This document shows, piece after piece, positions 18,504-25,868 of a stretch of DNA of 64,000 bases. Source of the stretch: Bacteroidota bacterium (GTDB lineage Bacteria > Bacteroidota > Bacteroidia > JACCXN01); NCBI GenBank assembly GCA_013696965.1, contig JACCXN010000056.1, forward strand, positions 15,457 through 79,456, in the 5' to 3' direction. Under the pieces are notes generated by a model. That model worked only from the letters and a program-made list of their open reading frames with translations. It was not told the DNA's origin and did no database searches. Position numbers and translations under genes: made by a program. How positions within the stretch are numbered: the stretch's first letter is position 1; every line of letters begins with the position of its first letter.

Positions 18504-21197
18504 ATGAAAAAACATCTATCTATTCTTTTTATTTCCATCACTTTATTGGGGCTGAAAATTTCATCTGCACAGGTCTTTGAATGGGGCATTTCTCAATCCT
18601 GGCTCAGCGTGGATGTCGACATTGATAATTTTGGAAATTCCTTCAATGCCGGCTCTTTCCAGGGAACTACTGTAGTGGGGAGTAATTCCTATACCAGTGC
18701 TGGAGGAGTGGATGTAATAATATCAAAAATCAATCCTTCCGGCACGCTGCTTTGGTCAACGGTAATGGGAGGGGTACAAAACGACAATGTAGCACAAATT
18801 CACTATGACGGCAATGGGAATGTTTGGGTGATTGGTAATTTCTCAGGTGTAATGACTATAGGGACATTCACAATTTCGGCTGGTGGAGGTACTGATGTAT
18901 TTATTGCCAAACTAGATGCCGCATCGGGAACTGTTCTTGCCGCGTTGAAGGGAGGGGGATCCGGGAACGACCAGGCAATACAATTAGCTTCCGATGCAGC
19001 AGGGAACATTTACGTATGTGGAACATATGTTAGTTCTTTTACTATAGGAACAGTTAATATTACCGGATCCGGTTCGCTGGCTGTTTTTCTTACCAAGCTT
19101 GATGCAGCAGCTGTGCCACAGTGGGGAACGAGCATACATAATCAAAGTTTAGCAACAACCTGGACAATGAACGTGGATGCAGCCGGAAATTCATATATTG
19201 GTGGCTTTGCCAATTCAGTAACTTCTAATTTTGGTTCTACTGTTGTAACAATGAATCAAACTAAAACGTTTATAGCAAAATTTAACACTTTAGGTGTGTA
19301 TCAATGGGCCGCCCTGGCACAAATGATGGGTGAGCTAATGGGTGTGTGCAATGATGCAGCAGGAAACACCTATGTCTCCGGAAATTTTAATGCAACAGCT
19401 GTTTTTGGATCCACTACTTTAAATGGCCCTCCATTGAATGATGATATTCTTTTGGCCAAAGTAGATGCTTCTGGAAACTGGGTTTGGGCCAAACAATATG
19501 GCGGTAATGGCAATGATGGCGGTTACGATCTAACCTGCAATGCCAATGGAAACCTTTTTTTGGCAGCCTCCATAGAGGCATCATTTACTTTAGGAAATAC
19601 CAATGTTAGCTCCGGTGGATATAAAGAGGTAGTTATTGCCGGATTCAATAGCAATGGTGATGACCTTTGGGTAATTCAAACATTAGGACCGGGGTCTAAT
19701 TTCATATATTCAATTACACATGATGACGCAGGCGGCATCTATATATGTGGCTATGGCCAGGCCTCCATGACCTTTGCAGGAGCACCAGTGCTGACAAGCG
19801 GGGGCGAGTACCTGATAAAAATATCAAATAACGCCAATACCATAAGTGGAACCGTATTTCGCGATTATAACAATGATGGAATAATGAACGGTGCCGATAG
19901 TGGGATACCCAATGTTATGACTGAATTAAACCCGGGATCATCACTTTTTAGCTCCTCTTACAACGGCAAATATAACGCTTATGCTCTTGCAGGCAGCTGG
20001 ATAGTTCAATTGCCTGTTTTACCACCTTATTACTCATTAACCACCCCTGCCACACAATCAGGGGTTTTTACCGGTATTGGTCAGTTAGACACTGCCAACC
20101 ATTTCGGGCTTTACGCGATACCCAACATGAATGATCTTCGTGTAACTGTTACTCCCCTAACTTCTCCCAAAGCGGGATTCGTATTAAATTACTATGTTAC
20201 TTATGAAAACACGGGAACTACTACACTGAACGGAAATATTGATTTTACATTTCCCAGTTTATTGAGCTATATCGGAGCTTCTCCTCCACAGACTTCCCAG
20301 GTAGGACAAACCCTGAGCTGGAACATTGGAAGCATCCCTCCTCAGACAATTGGAACCATCAATGTGTTATTTAATATTCCAACTTCAGTTACAATTGGAA
20401 CTCCTGTAAATTCAATCGCAACCATAACACCTGTTGTAGGCGACATGGTATCCGGTGATAATACCGATCAGTCTTTGTTAGTGGTGGTAGGGCCTTATGA
20501 CCCAAACTACAAGGAAGTTGACCCGTTAGAAATGACACCAACTGCTGTTAGTGAGGGGACCTGGCTTAATTATACCGTTCACTTCCAAAATGTAGGAAAT
20601 GCCCCGGCCCATACCGTTATTTTAAAAGATTCACTTTCGCAAAATCTTCTTCGTTCAAGTTTACAAATATTGGCCTATAGTCACCCGGTGGCATTTAATA
20701 TAAATCCCTCGGGCATTGCGGAATTTAGATTTGACAACATTATGTTAATTGACAGTGTTTCTGACCCTGTGGCAAGTTGTGGCTTTGTAAAGTTCAGGGT
20801 TAAGCCTATTCCCACTTTGCAGCTGGGAGACTCTATTCCTAATTTTGCAGACATTTATTTTGATTATAACCCACCCATTACTACCAATACAGCGGTAACA
20901 AGAATCGAACTTCCGGCAGGTATCAAAAACACATCTGATTCGCCATTTTCTGTAAAGATTTATCCTGTTCCTTCCCCTGGAAAATTTACCTTGGAATTGG
21001 AAACAGATAATGCCGAGGACATGCAAATAAGCATTTACAATGCATTGGGGCAGCAAGTTTACAATGAAACAATAAATAAAATTTCGGGATTATTTTTAAA
21101 AGAAATTGACCTGCAGCAAAGGAACAATGGAATTTATTTTATCCAGGTAGCTCATGATGGAAAAACATCGACTCAAAAAATATTGCTTCACAGATAA
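18504..21197 (+). CDS. T9SS-secreted protein with SBBP propeller repeats and C-terminal sorting tail
   Basis: This 897-residue protein has a signal peptide cleaved near SSA|QV. Residues about 25-450 are beta-propeller (SBBP-type) repeats with recurring DAAGNIYVCGTY-, DVFIAKLDAAG- and GNDxA-like blocks. A short SdrD/Cna-like segment follows at about 450-545 (FRDYNNDGIMNGADSG). Then come two Ig-like DUF11/DUF7619-type domains at about 550-810, including DPNYKEVDP and PNFADIYFDYNPPITTNTA. The last 80 residues are a type A T9SS sorting domain (VKIYPVPSPGKFTLEL, then NGIYFIQVAHDGKTSTQKIL). It should be exported and attached to the surface. Its partner is unknown. It lies close to a PorP/SprF-like gene. 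Confidence 0.88.
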   Translation: MKKHLSILFISITLLGLKISSAQVFEWGISQSWLSVDVDIDNFGNSFNAGSFQGTTVVGSNSYTSAGGVDVIISKINPSGTLLWSTVMGGVQNDNVAQIHYDGNGNVWVIGNFSGVMTIGTFTISAGGGTDVFIAKLDAASGTVLAALKGGGSGNDQAIQLASDAAGNIYVCGTYVSSFTIGTVNITGSGSLAVFLTKLDAAAVPQWGTSIHNQSLATTWTMNVDAAGNSYIGGFANSVTSNFGSTVVTMNQTKTFIAKFNTLGVYQWAALAQMMGELMGVCNDAAGNTYVSGNFNATAVFGSTTLNGPPLNDDILLAKVDASGNWVWAKQYGGNGNDGGYDLTCNANGNLFLAASIEASFTLGNTNVSSGGYKEVVIAGFNSNGDDLWVIQTLGPGSNFIYSITHDDAGGIYICGYGQASMTFAGAPVLTSGGEYLIKISNNANTISGTVFRDYNNDGIMNGADSGIPNVMTELNPGSSLFSSSYNGKYNAYALAGSWIVQLPVLPPYYSLTTPATQSGVFTGIGQLDTANHFGLYAIPNMNDLRVTVTPLTSPKAGFVLNYYVTYENTGTTTLNGNIDFTFPSLLSYIGASPPQTSQVGQTLSWNIGSIPPQTIGTINVLFNIPTSVTIGTPVNSIATITPVVGDMVSGDNTDQSLLVVVGPYDPNYKEVDPLEMTPTAVSEGTWLNYTVHFQNVGNAPAHTVILKDSLSQNLLRSSLQILAYSHPVAFNINPSGIAEFRFDNIMLIDSVSDPVASCGFVKFRVKPIPTLQLGDSIPNFADIYFDYNPPITTNTAVTRIELPAGIKNTSDSPFSVKIYPVPSPGKFTLELETDNAEDMQISIYNALGQQVYNETINKISGLFLKEIDLQQRNNGIYFIQVAHDGKTSTQKILLHR

Positions 21198-21436
21198 TAA
21201 TTAATCTGTTTGTAAAGAAATCGAAAGAGAAAATAACAACAATCTCCAGTGGGAAGGCACTACAACATTTTAGAACGCTTGATCCAAATAGGGAAGTAAA
21301 ACCTGGTTGAAATCCTGGTTTAAGTCTGTTAGTGGCTGTTGTATTCCTGCCACCAAGACACCAGGACACAAAGCAAACAATAAGAATTAATCTTTTACAT
21401 AAAAACTTTGTGATTTTGTGGCCATTATATATGCCT
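21198..21436. repeat. intergenic with REP-like imperfect palindrome
   Basis: Between about 21349 and 21424, CCACCAAGACACCAGGACAC followed by AAAG faces CTTTGTGATTTTGTGG. This gives an imperfect inverted repeat of the CACCAAGACAC type that recurs in many environmental bacterial genomes. No coding signal overlaps it convincingly. Confidence 0.45.
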
Positions 21437-21715
21437 TTAATGATTTTCTTTCAACCATTCCTGCTCCAAGTCTCCTTGCCAGACTTCAAGTACTTTTTCT
21501 ATGATGCTTTTTTGCTCCTCCATTGTTTTATCAAACATGGAAATCAGTAAGGATTTTAATTGGCTATACTTGAATTTTTTTCCTTTTGGCCCGCCAAATT
21601 GATCAGCATAACCATCAGTGAAAATATAAATTTCATCTCCTTTTTTTAAAGGGATTGAATAAATTTTTTCATGCAATTCTTTTAGGCAACACGCTTTCTG
21701 CACTGTGTTTAACAT
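21437..21715 (-). pseudogene. fragment duplicated from the 3' end of a SpoIIE/PP2C phosphatase gene
   Basis: Residues from IPLKKGDEIYIFTDGYADQF through EKVLEVWQGDLEQ are nearly identical to the C-terminus of the TPR-PP2C protein at 28941-31148. At DNA level about 215 bp differ at only a handful of positions. Similarity ends abruptly at GDLEQ, where the full gene continues VDDICIVGVHI, and before the IPLKKGD block. The fragment has no catalytic N-part and no credible start. It is a recent partial copy, in opposite orientation to the intact gene. Confidence 0.85.
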
Positions 21716-21962
21716 TTTATTTGCTACTAAATTTTTTTCAAAGCAATAATTTTTTAAAATAATAAATGGGTCGCTTACGATAAGTTAATGACCCTTTATT
21801 TTTTCTTTATCGTGTTGGGATCTTTATGGCAGTTGAAAAGATAATGGTTCAATTTGAAAGCTTTTTAATTTGATGAAATATATTAAGTTTGTGAGGAAAT
21901 AAATTTTAGGTTCTTGATTTTTGTAAAACCTCAAAAAATCCTGAATTCATTCTTAAAATAGT
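21716..21962. other. intergenic before the PorP/SprF gene
   Basis: No gene is seen. The segment TTATGGCAGTTGAAAAGATA near 21828-21847 echoes GTTGAAAAGATAATGG just after the GH65 stop codon at 17571, which may be a short dispersed repeat. Confidence 0.3.
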
Positions 21963-22925
21963 ATGAAAAGAATCCTTCTTATTTTATTTTTTTTCACAGC
22001 AACATCCTCCCTTGCCCAGGATCCTTTGCATATGCAGGCATATAGCAACCCTATAGTATTAAATCCTGCATTTAGCGGAGGGAGTGAAGGGCCTACATTA
22101 TATTCTAACTACAGATACCAATGGCCTGGAGTTTCAGCTCCCTATAAAACTTTTCGTCTTTCCATGGATATTCCTGTGGATAAAATGAACAACGGTTTTG
22201 GATTCTTTTTTGAAGACGATAGATCAGGGGATATACTAACTAAAAATGCATACCTGCTTTCTTATGGTTATTCCTTAAATTTAGGAGAGACTATCTCCAT
22301 CAGGGCAGGTTTAAAAGGTGGGATTAGGCGTTCAAAACTAGATGTTAGTAAACTTACCTATGGAGATATGATTGATCCAAGAAGAGGATTTATCTATGAA
22401 ACAAACAATCCAAATAATTCAATAAACACATATAAAACGTATGCTGATTTAGGTGCAGGGCTTTTATTAAGTGCGAATAAGTTTGATTTTGGATTTGCAA
22501 TGGACCATTTAAACAGGCCTAACATAAGTCATTCCAATAGTAGTTCCCGGCTTGCGGTATTAGCAAGCTTTCATGGAAGCTATACTGCTGGATCAGAAAG
22601 GTTAAATGTGTCCCCTTATTTTATTTTCAAAAAACATCAGCAGTTTCAACACCTTATTTTAGGTACTTATTTTAATGTAAAAAAAGTATTTTGTGGTTTA
22701 GCCTATTATAGTCCTGGTAATTCAACAAATGGCGCTGTTGTTTGTGCAGGTTTAAATTTAAAATATGTAAGAATTGGTTATAGTTATGATATTATGTTCC
22801 TTTCATTTTTACCAAAACCCTTAGGAAGCCATGAAATGATGTTATCGGTTTTTTTACCTGGTAAAAAAGAAAGGAAAAAATTAAGGGTAGCACATAATCC
22901 ATTATATTCTCCAATGGCTTTTTGA
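21963..22925 (+). CDS. PorP/SprF-family type IX secretion membrane protein
   Basis: This 320-residue outer-membrane beta-barrel protein has a signal peptide cleaved near SLA|QD. It has the family start QDPLHMQAYSNPIVLNPAFS followed by NYRYQWPG and alternating beta strands to the end. PorP/SprF proteins are T9SS-linked and serve individual cargo such as SprB-like adhesins or CTD proteins. No cargo gene is directly adjacent on the same strand, though T9SS proteins flank it on both sides. Identification is firm; the cargo is not known. Confidence 0.9.
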   Translation: MKRILLILFFFTATSSLAQDPLHMQAYSNPIVLNPAFSGGSEGPTLYSNYRYQWPGVSAPYKTFRLSMDIPVDKMNNGFGFFFEDDRSGDILTKNAYLLSYGYSLNLGETISIRAGLKGGIRRSKLDVSKLTYGDMIDPRRGFIYETNNPNNSINTYKTYADLGAGLLLSANKFDFGFAMDHLNRPNISHSNSSSRLAVLASFHGSYTAGSERLNVSPYFIFKKHQQFQHLILGTYFNVKKVFCGLAYYSPGNSTNGAVVCAGLNLKYVRIGYSYDIMFLSFLPKPLGSHEMMLSVFLPGKKERKKLRVAHNPLYSPMAF

Positions 22926-22968
22926 AAAATATTTTTTTTCAACTTTTTAAATCAAACCTTTAAATACC

Positions 22969-23433
22969 ATAAGAGCACTCGTAATAGTTTGTGTTTTAAT
23001 TTTCTTTGTCGTTTCTGTTAAAGGACAAAATACAAACCCAAACCCCAACTTTAAACCAGAGCTTGCAAAATCCTTAGGTGCAGATGATTATGGAATGAAA
23101 AGTTATATATTGGTTATACTTAAAACAGGCACAAACAAAACTACTGACAAAACTTTCATAGATAGTTGTTTTAATGGGCACATGACCAATATTGGACTTT
23201 TAGTAGAAAAAGGATTGCTTGTAGTGGCAGGGCCAATTGGAAAAAACGAGAATTCCTACCGTGGAATTTTTATTCTAAACGTAACAACTTTCGAAGATGC
23301 AAATGAACTTCTACAGACAGACCCAGCAATAAAAGAAAGGCTCCTGGAAGCAGAAATTTACAAATGGTATGGCTCGGCAGCACTTCCTGAATACCTTAAA
23401 GCTTCAGATGAAATATGGAAGCTTAAGCCATAA
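22969..23433 (+). CDS. secreted YciI-like (YCII domain) protein, start codon apparently ATA
   Basis: A YCII-type ferredoxin-fold domain of about 95 residues (KSYILVILKTGTNK to AEIYKWYGS) has an ATG at 23095 just before its first strand. The same frame stays open upstream to 22951 and encodes a convincing signal peptide, RALVIVCVLIFFVVSVKGQN, and a linker rich in Asn/Pro. This stretch contains no ATG, GTG or TTG in a suitable place. The candidate initiator is ATA at 22969. Either a rare start is used, the original ATG has mutated, or translation starts at 23095 giving a cytoplasmic protein. YCII proteins have an uncertain catalytic role. Confidence 0.7.
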   Translation: MRALVIVCVLIFFVVSVKGQNTNPNPNFKPELAKSLGADDYGMKSYILVILKTGTNKTTDKTFIDSCFNGHMTNIGLLVEKGLLVVAGPIGKNENSYRGIFILNVTTFEDANELLQTDPAIKERLLEAEIYKWYGSAALPEYLKASDEIWKLKP

Positions 23434-23525
23434 AATAAATAAGTGCTAATTCATTAAAAAATAAACTCTACGCTTATTTTTTAATTTTTTTTAAAATATA
23501 AGGGCAAAAAACTAGTGCTGTTTAT

Positions 23526-23576
23526 AGAAAAACCCAGACTATTTTCAAGTTTTTGAAAACCATCTGGGTTTTTTAT
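23526..23576. terminator. bidirectional terminator between convergent genes
   Basis: AAAACCCAGA pairs with TCTGGGTTTT, and an inner TTTTCAA/TTGAAAA stem sits inside it. It lies between the convergent YciI-like and VOC genes, with A and T runs on the two sides. Confidence 0.8.
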
Positions 23577-23613
23577 AGGTGATTTAATGACTTTGTAGAA
23601 AAAAAATATTTTT

Positions 23614-24093
23614 CTATTTATGCTCAGCAAACATGGCATCAGAGCGCTTTTGCATCTCTTCAAATGATACATCTTCAATATGAGTAGCAATAGTCCATTT
23701 ATGTCCAAATGGATCAATTAAACTACCTGAACGGTCTCCATAAAACTGATCCTTTACATCCATGTTATTATCTATTTTGGCACCGGCCTCTATGGCTTGC
23801 TTAAATACCTTATCAACATCTTCAACATATATACACAAAGCTACAGGGGAACCTCCCAATGTTTCAGGACCTTTATTTCCCCAATCAGGAAATTCTTCTG
23901 CCAGCATTATCCTGGAATTGCCAATTTCAATTTCCGCATGGCCAATTTTTCCATCTCCCATTGAAATACGTCCGATTTCCTTTGCTCCAAAGGCTTTTTT
24001 ATAAAATTCAATTGCTTGTTCCGCTCCTTTTATATTTAAATAAGGGGTTACACTATGGTATCCTTCAGGAATTGGATTTGTATTTTTTGTCAT
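23614..24093 (-). CDS. VOC superfamily (PhnB-like glyoxalase/bleomycin-resistance fold) protein
   Basis: This 159-residue cytoplasmic protein carries the PhnB-like VOC domain: VTPYLNIKGAEQAIEFYKKA, FGAKEIGRISMGDGKIGHAEIEIG, ALCIYVEDVDKVFKQAIEAG and the C-terminal DRSGSLIDPFGHKWTIATH. The His and Glu residues at the usual metal-ligand places (GHAEIEIG, FGHKWTIATH) are present. Substrate is not predictable from sequence. It is transcribed alone. A TATATTTG box on the minus strand (24135-24142) lies about 42 bp upstream of the start. Confidence 0.88.
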   Translation of the reverse strand: MTKNTNPIPEGYHSVTPYLNIKGAEQAIEFYKKAFGAKEIGRISMGDGKIGHAEIEIGNSRIMLAEEFPDWGNKGPETLGGSPVALCIYVEDVDKVFKQAIEAGAKIDNNMDVKDQFYGDRSGSLIDPFGHKWTIATHIEDVSFEEMQKRSDAMFAEHK

Positions 24094-24134
24094 AATTGTA
24101 TAAAGTTTTAAATATAATTTATTAATGCTTTTAA

Positions 24135-24142
24135 CAAATATA
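24135..24142 (-). promoter_or_regulatory. putative -7 box of the VOC gene
   Basis: TATATTTG on the minus strand matches TAnnTTTG and lies 42 bp upstream of the ATG. Confidence 0.4.
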
Positions 24143-24310
24143 CAAAATTTGATATTTATTTATTTCATGTTTTTGATAGGATCCTGAATTGGAAATGTGA
24201 TCAGCATTGCGTGAAGATTAAGAGAAAAAAGTAAAATGTGTCTAAGCAAAATATTACTGCTTTTCGAAATACTAACTCTTGTTTTTTTATACCATCCTAA
24301 CTTTGAAAAA

Positions 24311-24356
24311 AAAGCAGGTTTTTAATTATTAGGATTAATAATTAAAAACCTGCTTT
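24311..24356. terminator. long perfect hairpin terminator
   Basis: A 21-bp perfect stem (24311-24331 with 24336-24356, loop GGAT) is flanked by an A run on its left. It lies 50 bp after the stop of the minus-strand T9SS gene and would stop its transcription. Confidence 0.85.
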
Positions 24357-24406
24357 CTTAAATTCGAAATTTGTAATGCAAATAATAATCAGGGTATTAT
24401 CCTTAA

Positions 24407-25603
24407 TTATTGCTTTATCATCTTTTGTAAATGACTATTGTTATGATTGTAAACCCTTACAAAATATAAACCAGAAGATAGTTGTGAAATATCAATTGTT
24501 AAGGAGGTTAAGGTTTCCGAAATCACTTTTTTCCCCAATGAGTTTACGATCTCAACATGGGTGAATTCCTCTGAATTAACAAGTTTTATTTCATTGATAG
24601 CAGGATTAGGGTAAATGAAAAAAGCATTTTTATCAGTGACTTTATTTGAGGTTTCAGTAATTAAGGAACCAGCTGATTCAATTGCAAAAAGCTCATTAAT
24701 AGTTGATAAATAGGAATAATCAATATTACCATTGCTTATATTGATAGAAATTAAATTCTCATTTCCTAATAAATCATAACCAATGGTAATAAAACGCTTG
24801 TTAAGTGTATCAAAACTTGTTGCTTGGGGATTATAATCATCCAAGTCAGAGGGTAAATAAGTTTTTATGATAGTTTCTGTTTCCAGTATTAAGTTTATTT
24901 CAACCAACTGTAAATCTCCTCCACCTAATGGTCTTGCCAAAGAATACACCTTGCCATTGGCATTCTGAGGGCTAAAAATTTCTAGAGCTGGTGAAACATA
25001 GGAATAATCAACATTTCCGGAAGTGGTATTTATTGCAATTACACTTTCATCATAATTTAAATCATATCCAATTGCAATAATTCGATTGTTTTGATGATCA
25101 AAACTGGTAGATTCAGGATTGTAATCATATAATTCAGTATCTAAGTACGTTTTAATTACAGTTTCTGCGCTTAAGGATAAATCAAATTCAATTAATTGTA
25201 AATCTCCATTCGTTAAATTTCTTGCAAGGGAATAAATTTTTCCGTTTCCATATACCAGGCTAAAAGGTTCAACATTAGGGGAATTGTATGAATAATCTAT
25301 ATTTCCGGTAGTTGTGTTTATAGAAATAATACTTTCATTACCCAATAAATCATATCCAACCGTTAAAAATCGATTGTATTGAAAATCAAATGATGTTATT
25401 TCGGGATTATAATCATTGAGTTCTGCAGGTGTGTAAGTCTTAATTAAAGATTCTGTTCCTGATGTCAAATTAATTTCAATAAGTTTCAAATCACCGCCTC
25501 CAAGCGGTCTTACTAATGAATAAATTGGAGAATTCTGAGCTGTAAGTACTGGAGTTAATATTGAAAAACTAAGTAATAAGAAAAGAGTAATTTTTGTTTT
25601 CAT
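24407..25603 (-). CDS. T9SS-sorted secreted protein with three ~95-residue internal repeats
   Basis: This is a 398-residue protein. The ATG at 25603 (MKTKITLFLLLSF) is chosen because it directly follows the conserved leader repeat and gives a normal signal peptide cleaved near LTA|QN. The longer ATG at 25633 would lie inside the leader. Three tandem copies start with IYSLVRPLGGGDLKLIEINL, IYSLARNLTNGDLQLIEFDL and VYSLARPLGGGDLQLVEINL. Each continues through a KTY..ELxDYNPExTSFD block and ends near GNIDYSY, a probable beta-propeller. The final 75 residues are a T9SS type A tail (FFIYPNPAINEIKL, then SSGLYFVRVYN). Function unknown; surface or secreted by sorting signal. Confidence 0.85.
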   Translation of the reverse strand: MKTKITLFLLLSFSILTPVLTAQNSPIYSLVRPLGGGDLKLIEINLTSGTESLIKTYTPAELNDYNPEITSFDFQYNRFLTVGYDLLGNESIISINTTTGNIDYSYNSPNVEPFSLVYGNGKIYSLARNLTNGDLQLIEFDLSLSAETVIKTYLDTELYDYNPESTSFDHQNNRIIAIGYDLNYDESVIAINTTSGNVDYSYVSPALEIFSPQNANGKVYSLARPLGGGDLQLVEINLILETETIIKTYLPSDLDDYNPQATSFDTLNKRFITIGYDLLGNENLISINISNGNIDYSYLSTINELFAIESAGSLITETSNKVTDKNAFFIYPNPAINEIKLVNSEEFTHVEIVNSLGKKVISETLTSLTIDISQLSSGLYFVRVYNHNNSHLQKMIKQ

Positions 25604-25702
25604 ATGTATATAATTTGTTTTTTTAGTTGTCATCCCGATTTATCGGGACGACAAGTTATCTTTATTATTGTTTGTGCACTGTTCGGTGCATGGCTATTTC
25701 AT
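25604..25702 (-). repeat. leader repeat copy B, gene-proximal unit
   Basis: Read on the minus strand it starts ATG AAA TAG at 25702 and contains GCACCGAACAGTGC, a small hairpin. It carries a second, strong hairpin at 25627-25654, with TTGTC-x-TCCCGA pairing TCGGGA-x-GACAA. It ends AAACAAATTATATACAT directly before the start codon at 25603. Fifty bases of it are repeated with one mismatch in the distal unit 91 bp away. Confidence 0.8.
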
Positions 25703-25793
25703 ATGTGTTTTTTTTTGTTTTTTAACTGTCATTTGGTATAGCCATGTTATCTTTATTAGTGTTTGTGCACTGTTCGGTGCATGGCTATTTCAT
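25703..25793 (-). repeat. leader repeat copy B, distal unit
   Basis: This is a second tandem unit on the minus strand. It starts ATG AAA TAG at 25793. The arms ATAGCCATG and CATGGCTAT (25780-25788 and 25738-25746) can form a 9-bp stem around a 33-nt loop. It ends ACAAAAAAAAACACAT next to the start codon of the proximal unit. Confidence 0.8.
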
Positions 25794-25868
25794 ATTATTT
25801 TGTTTTTACCTGTTTTCCCATTTCTAATGTACTTTTTTTGTTTGCCATTTTTTATTTTCCACTAATTA

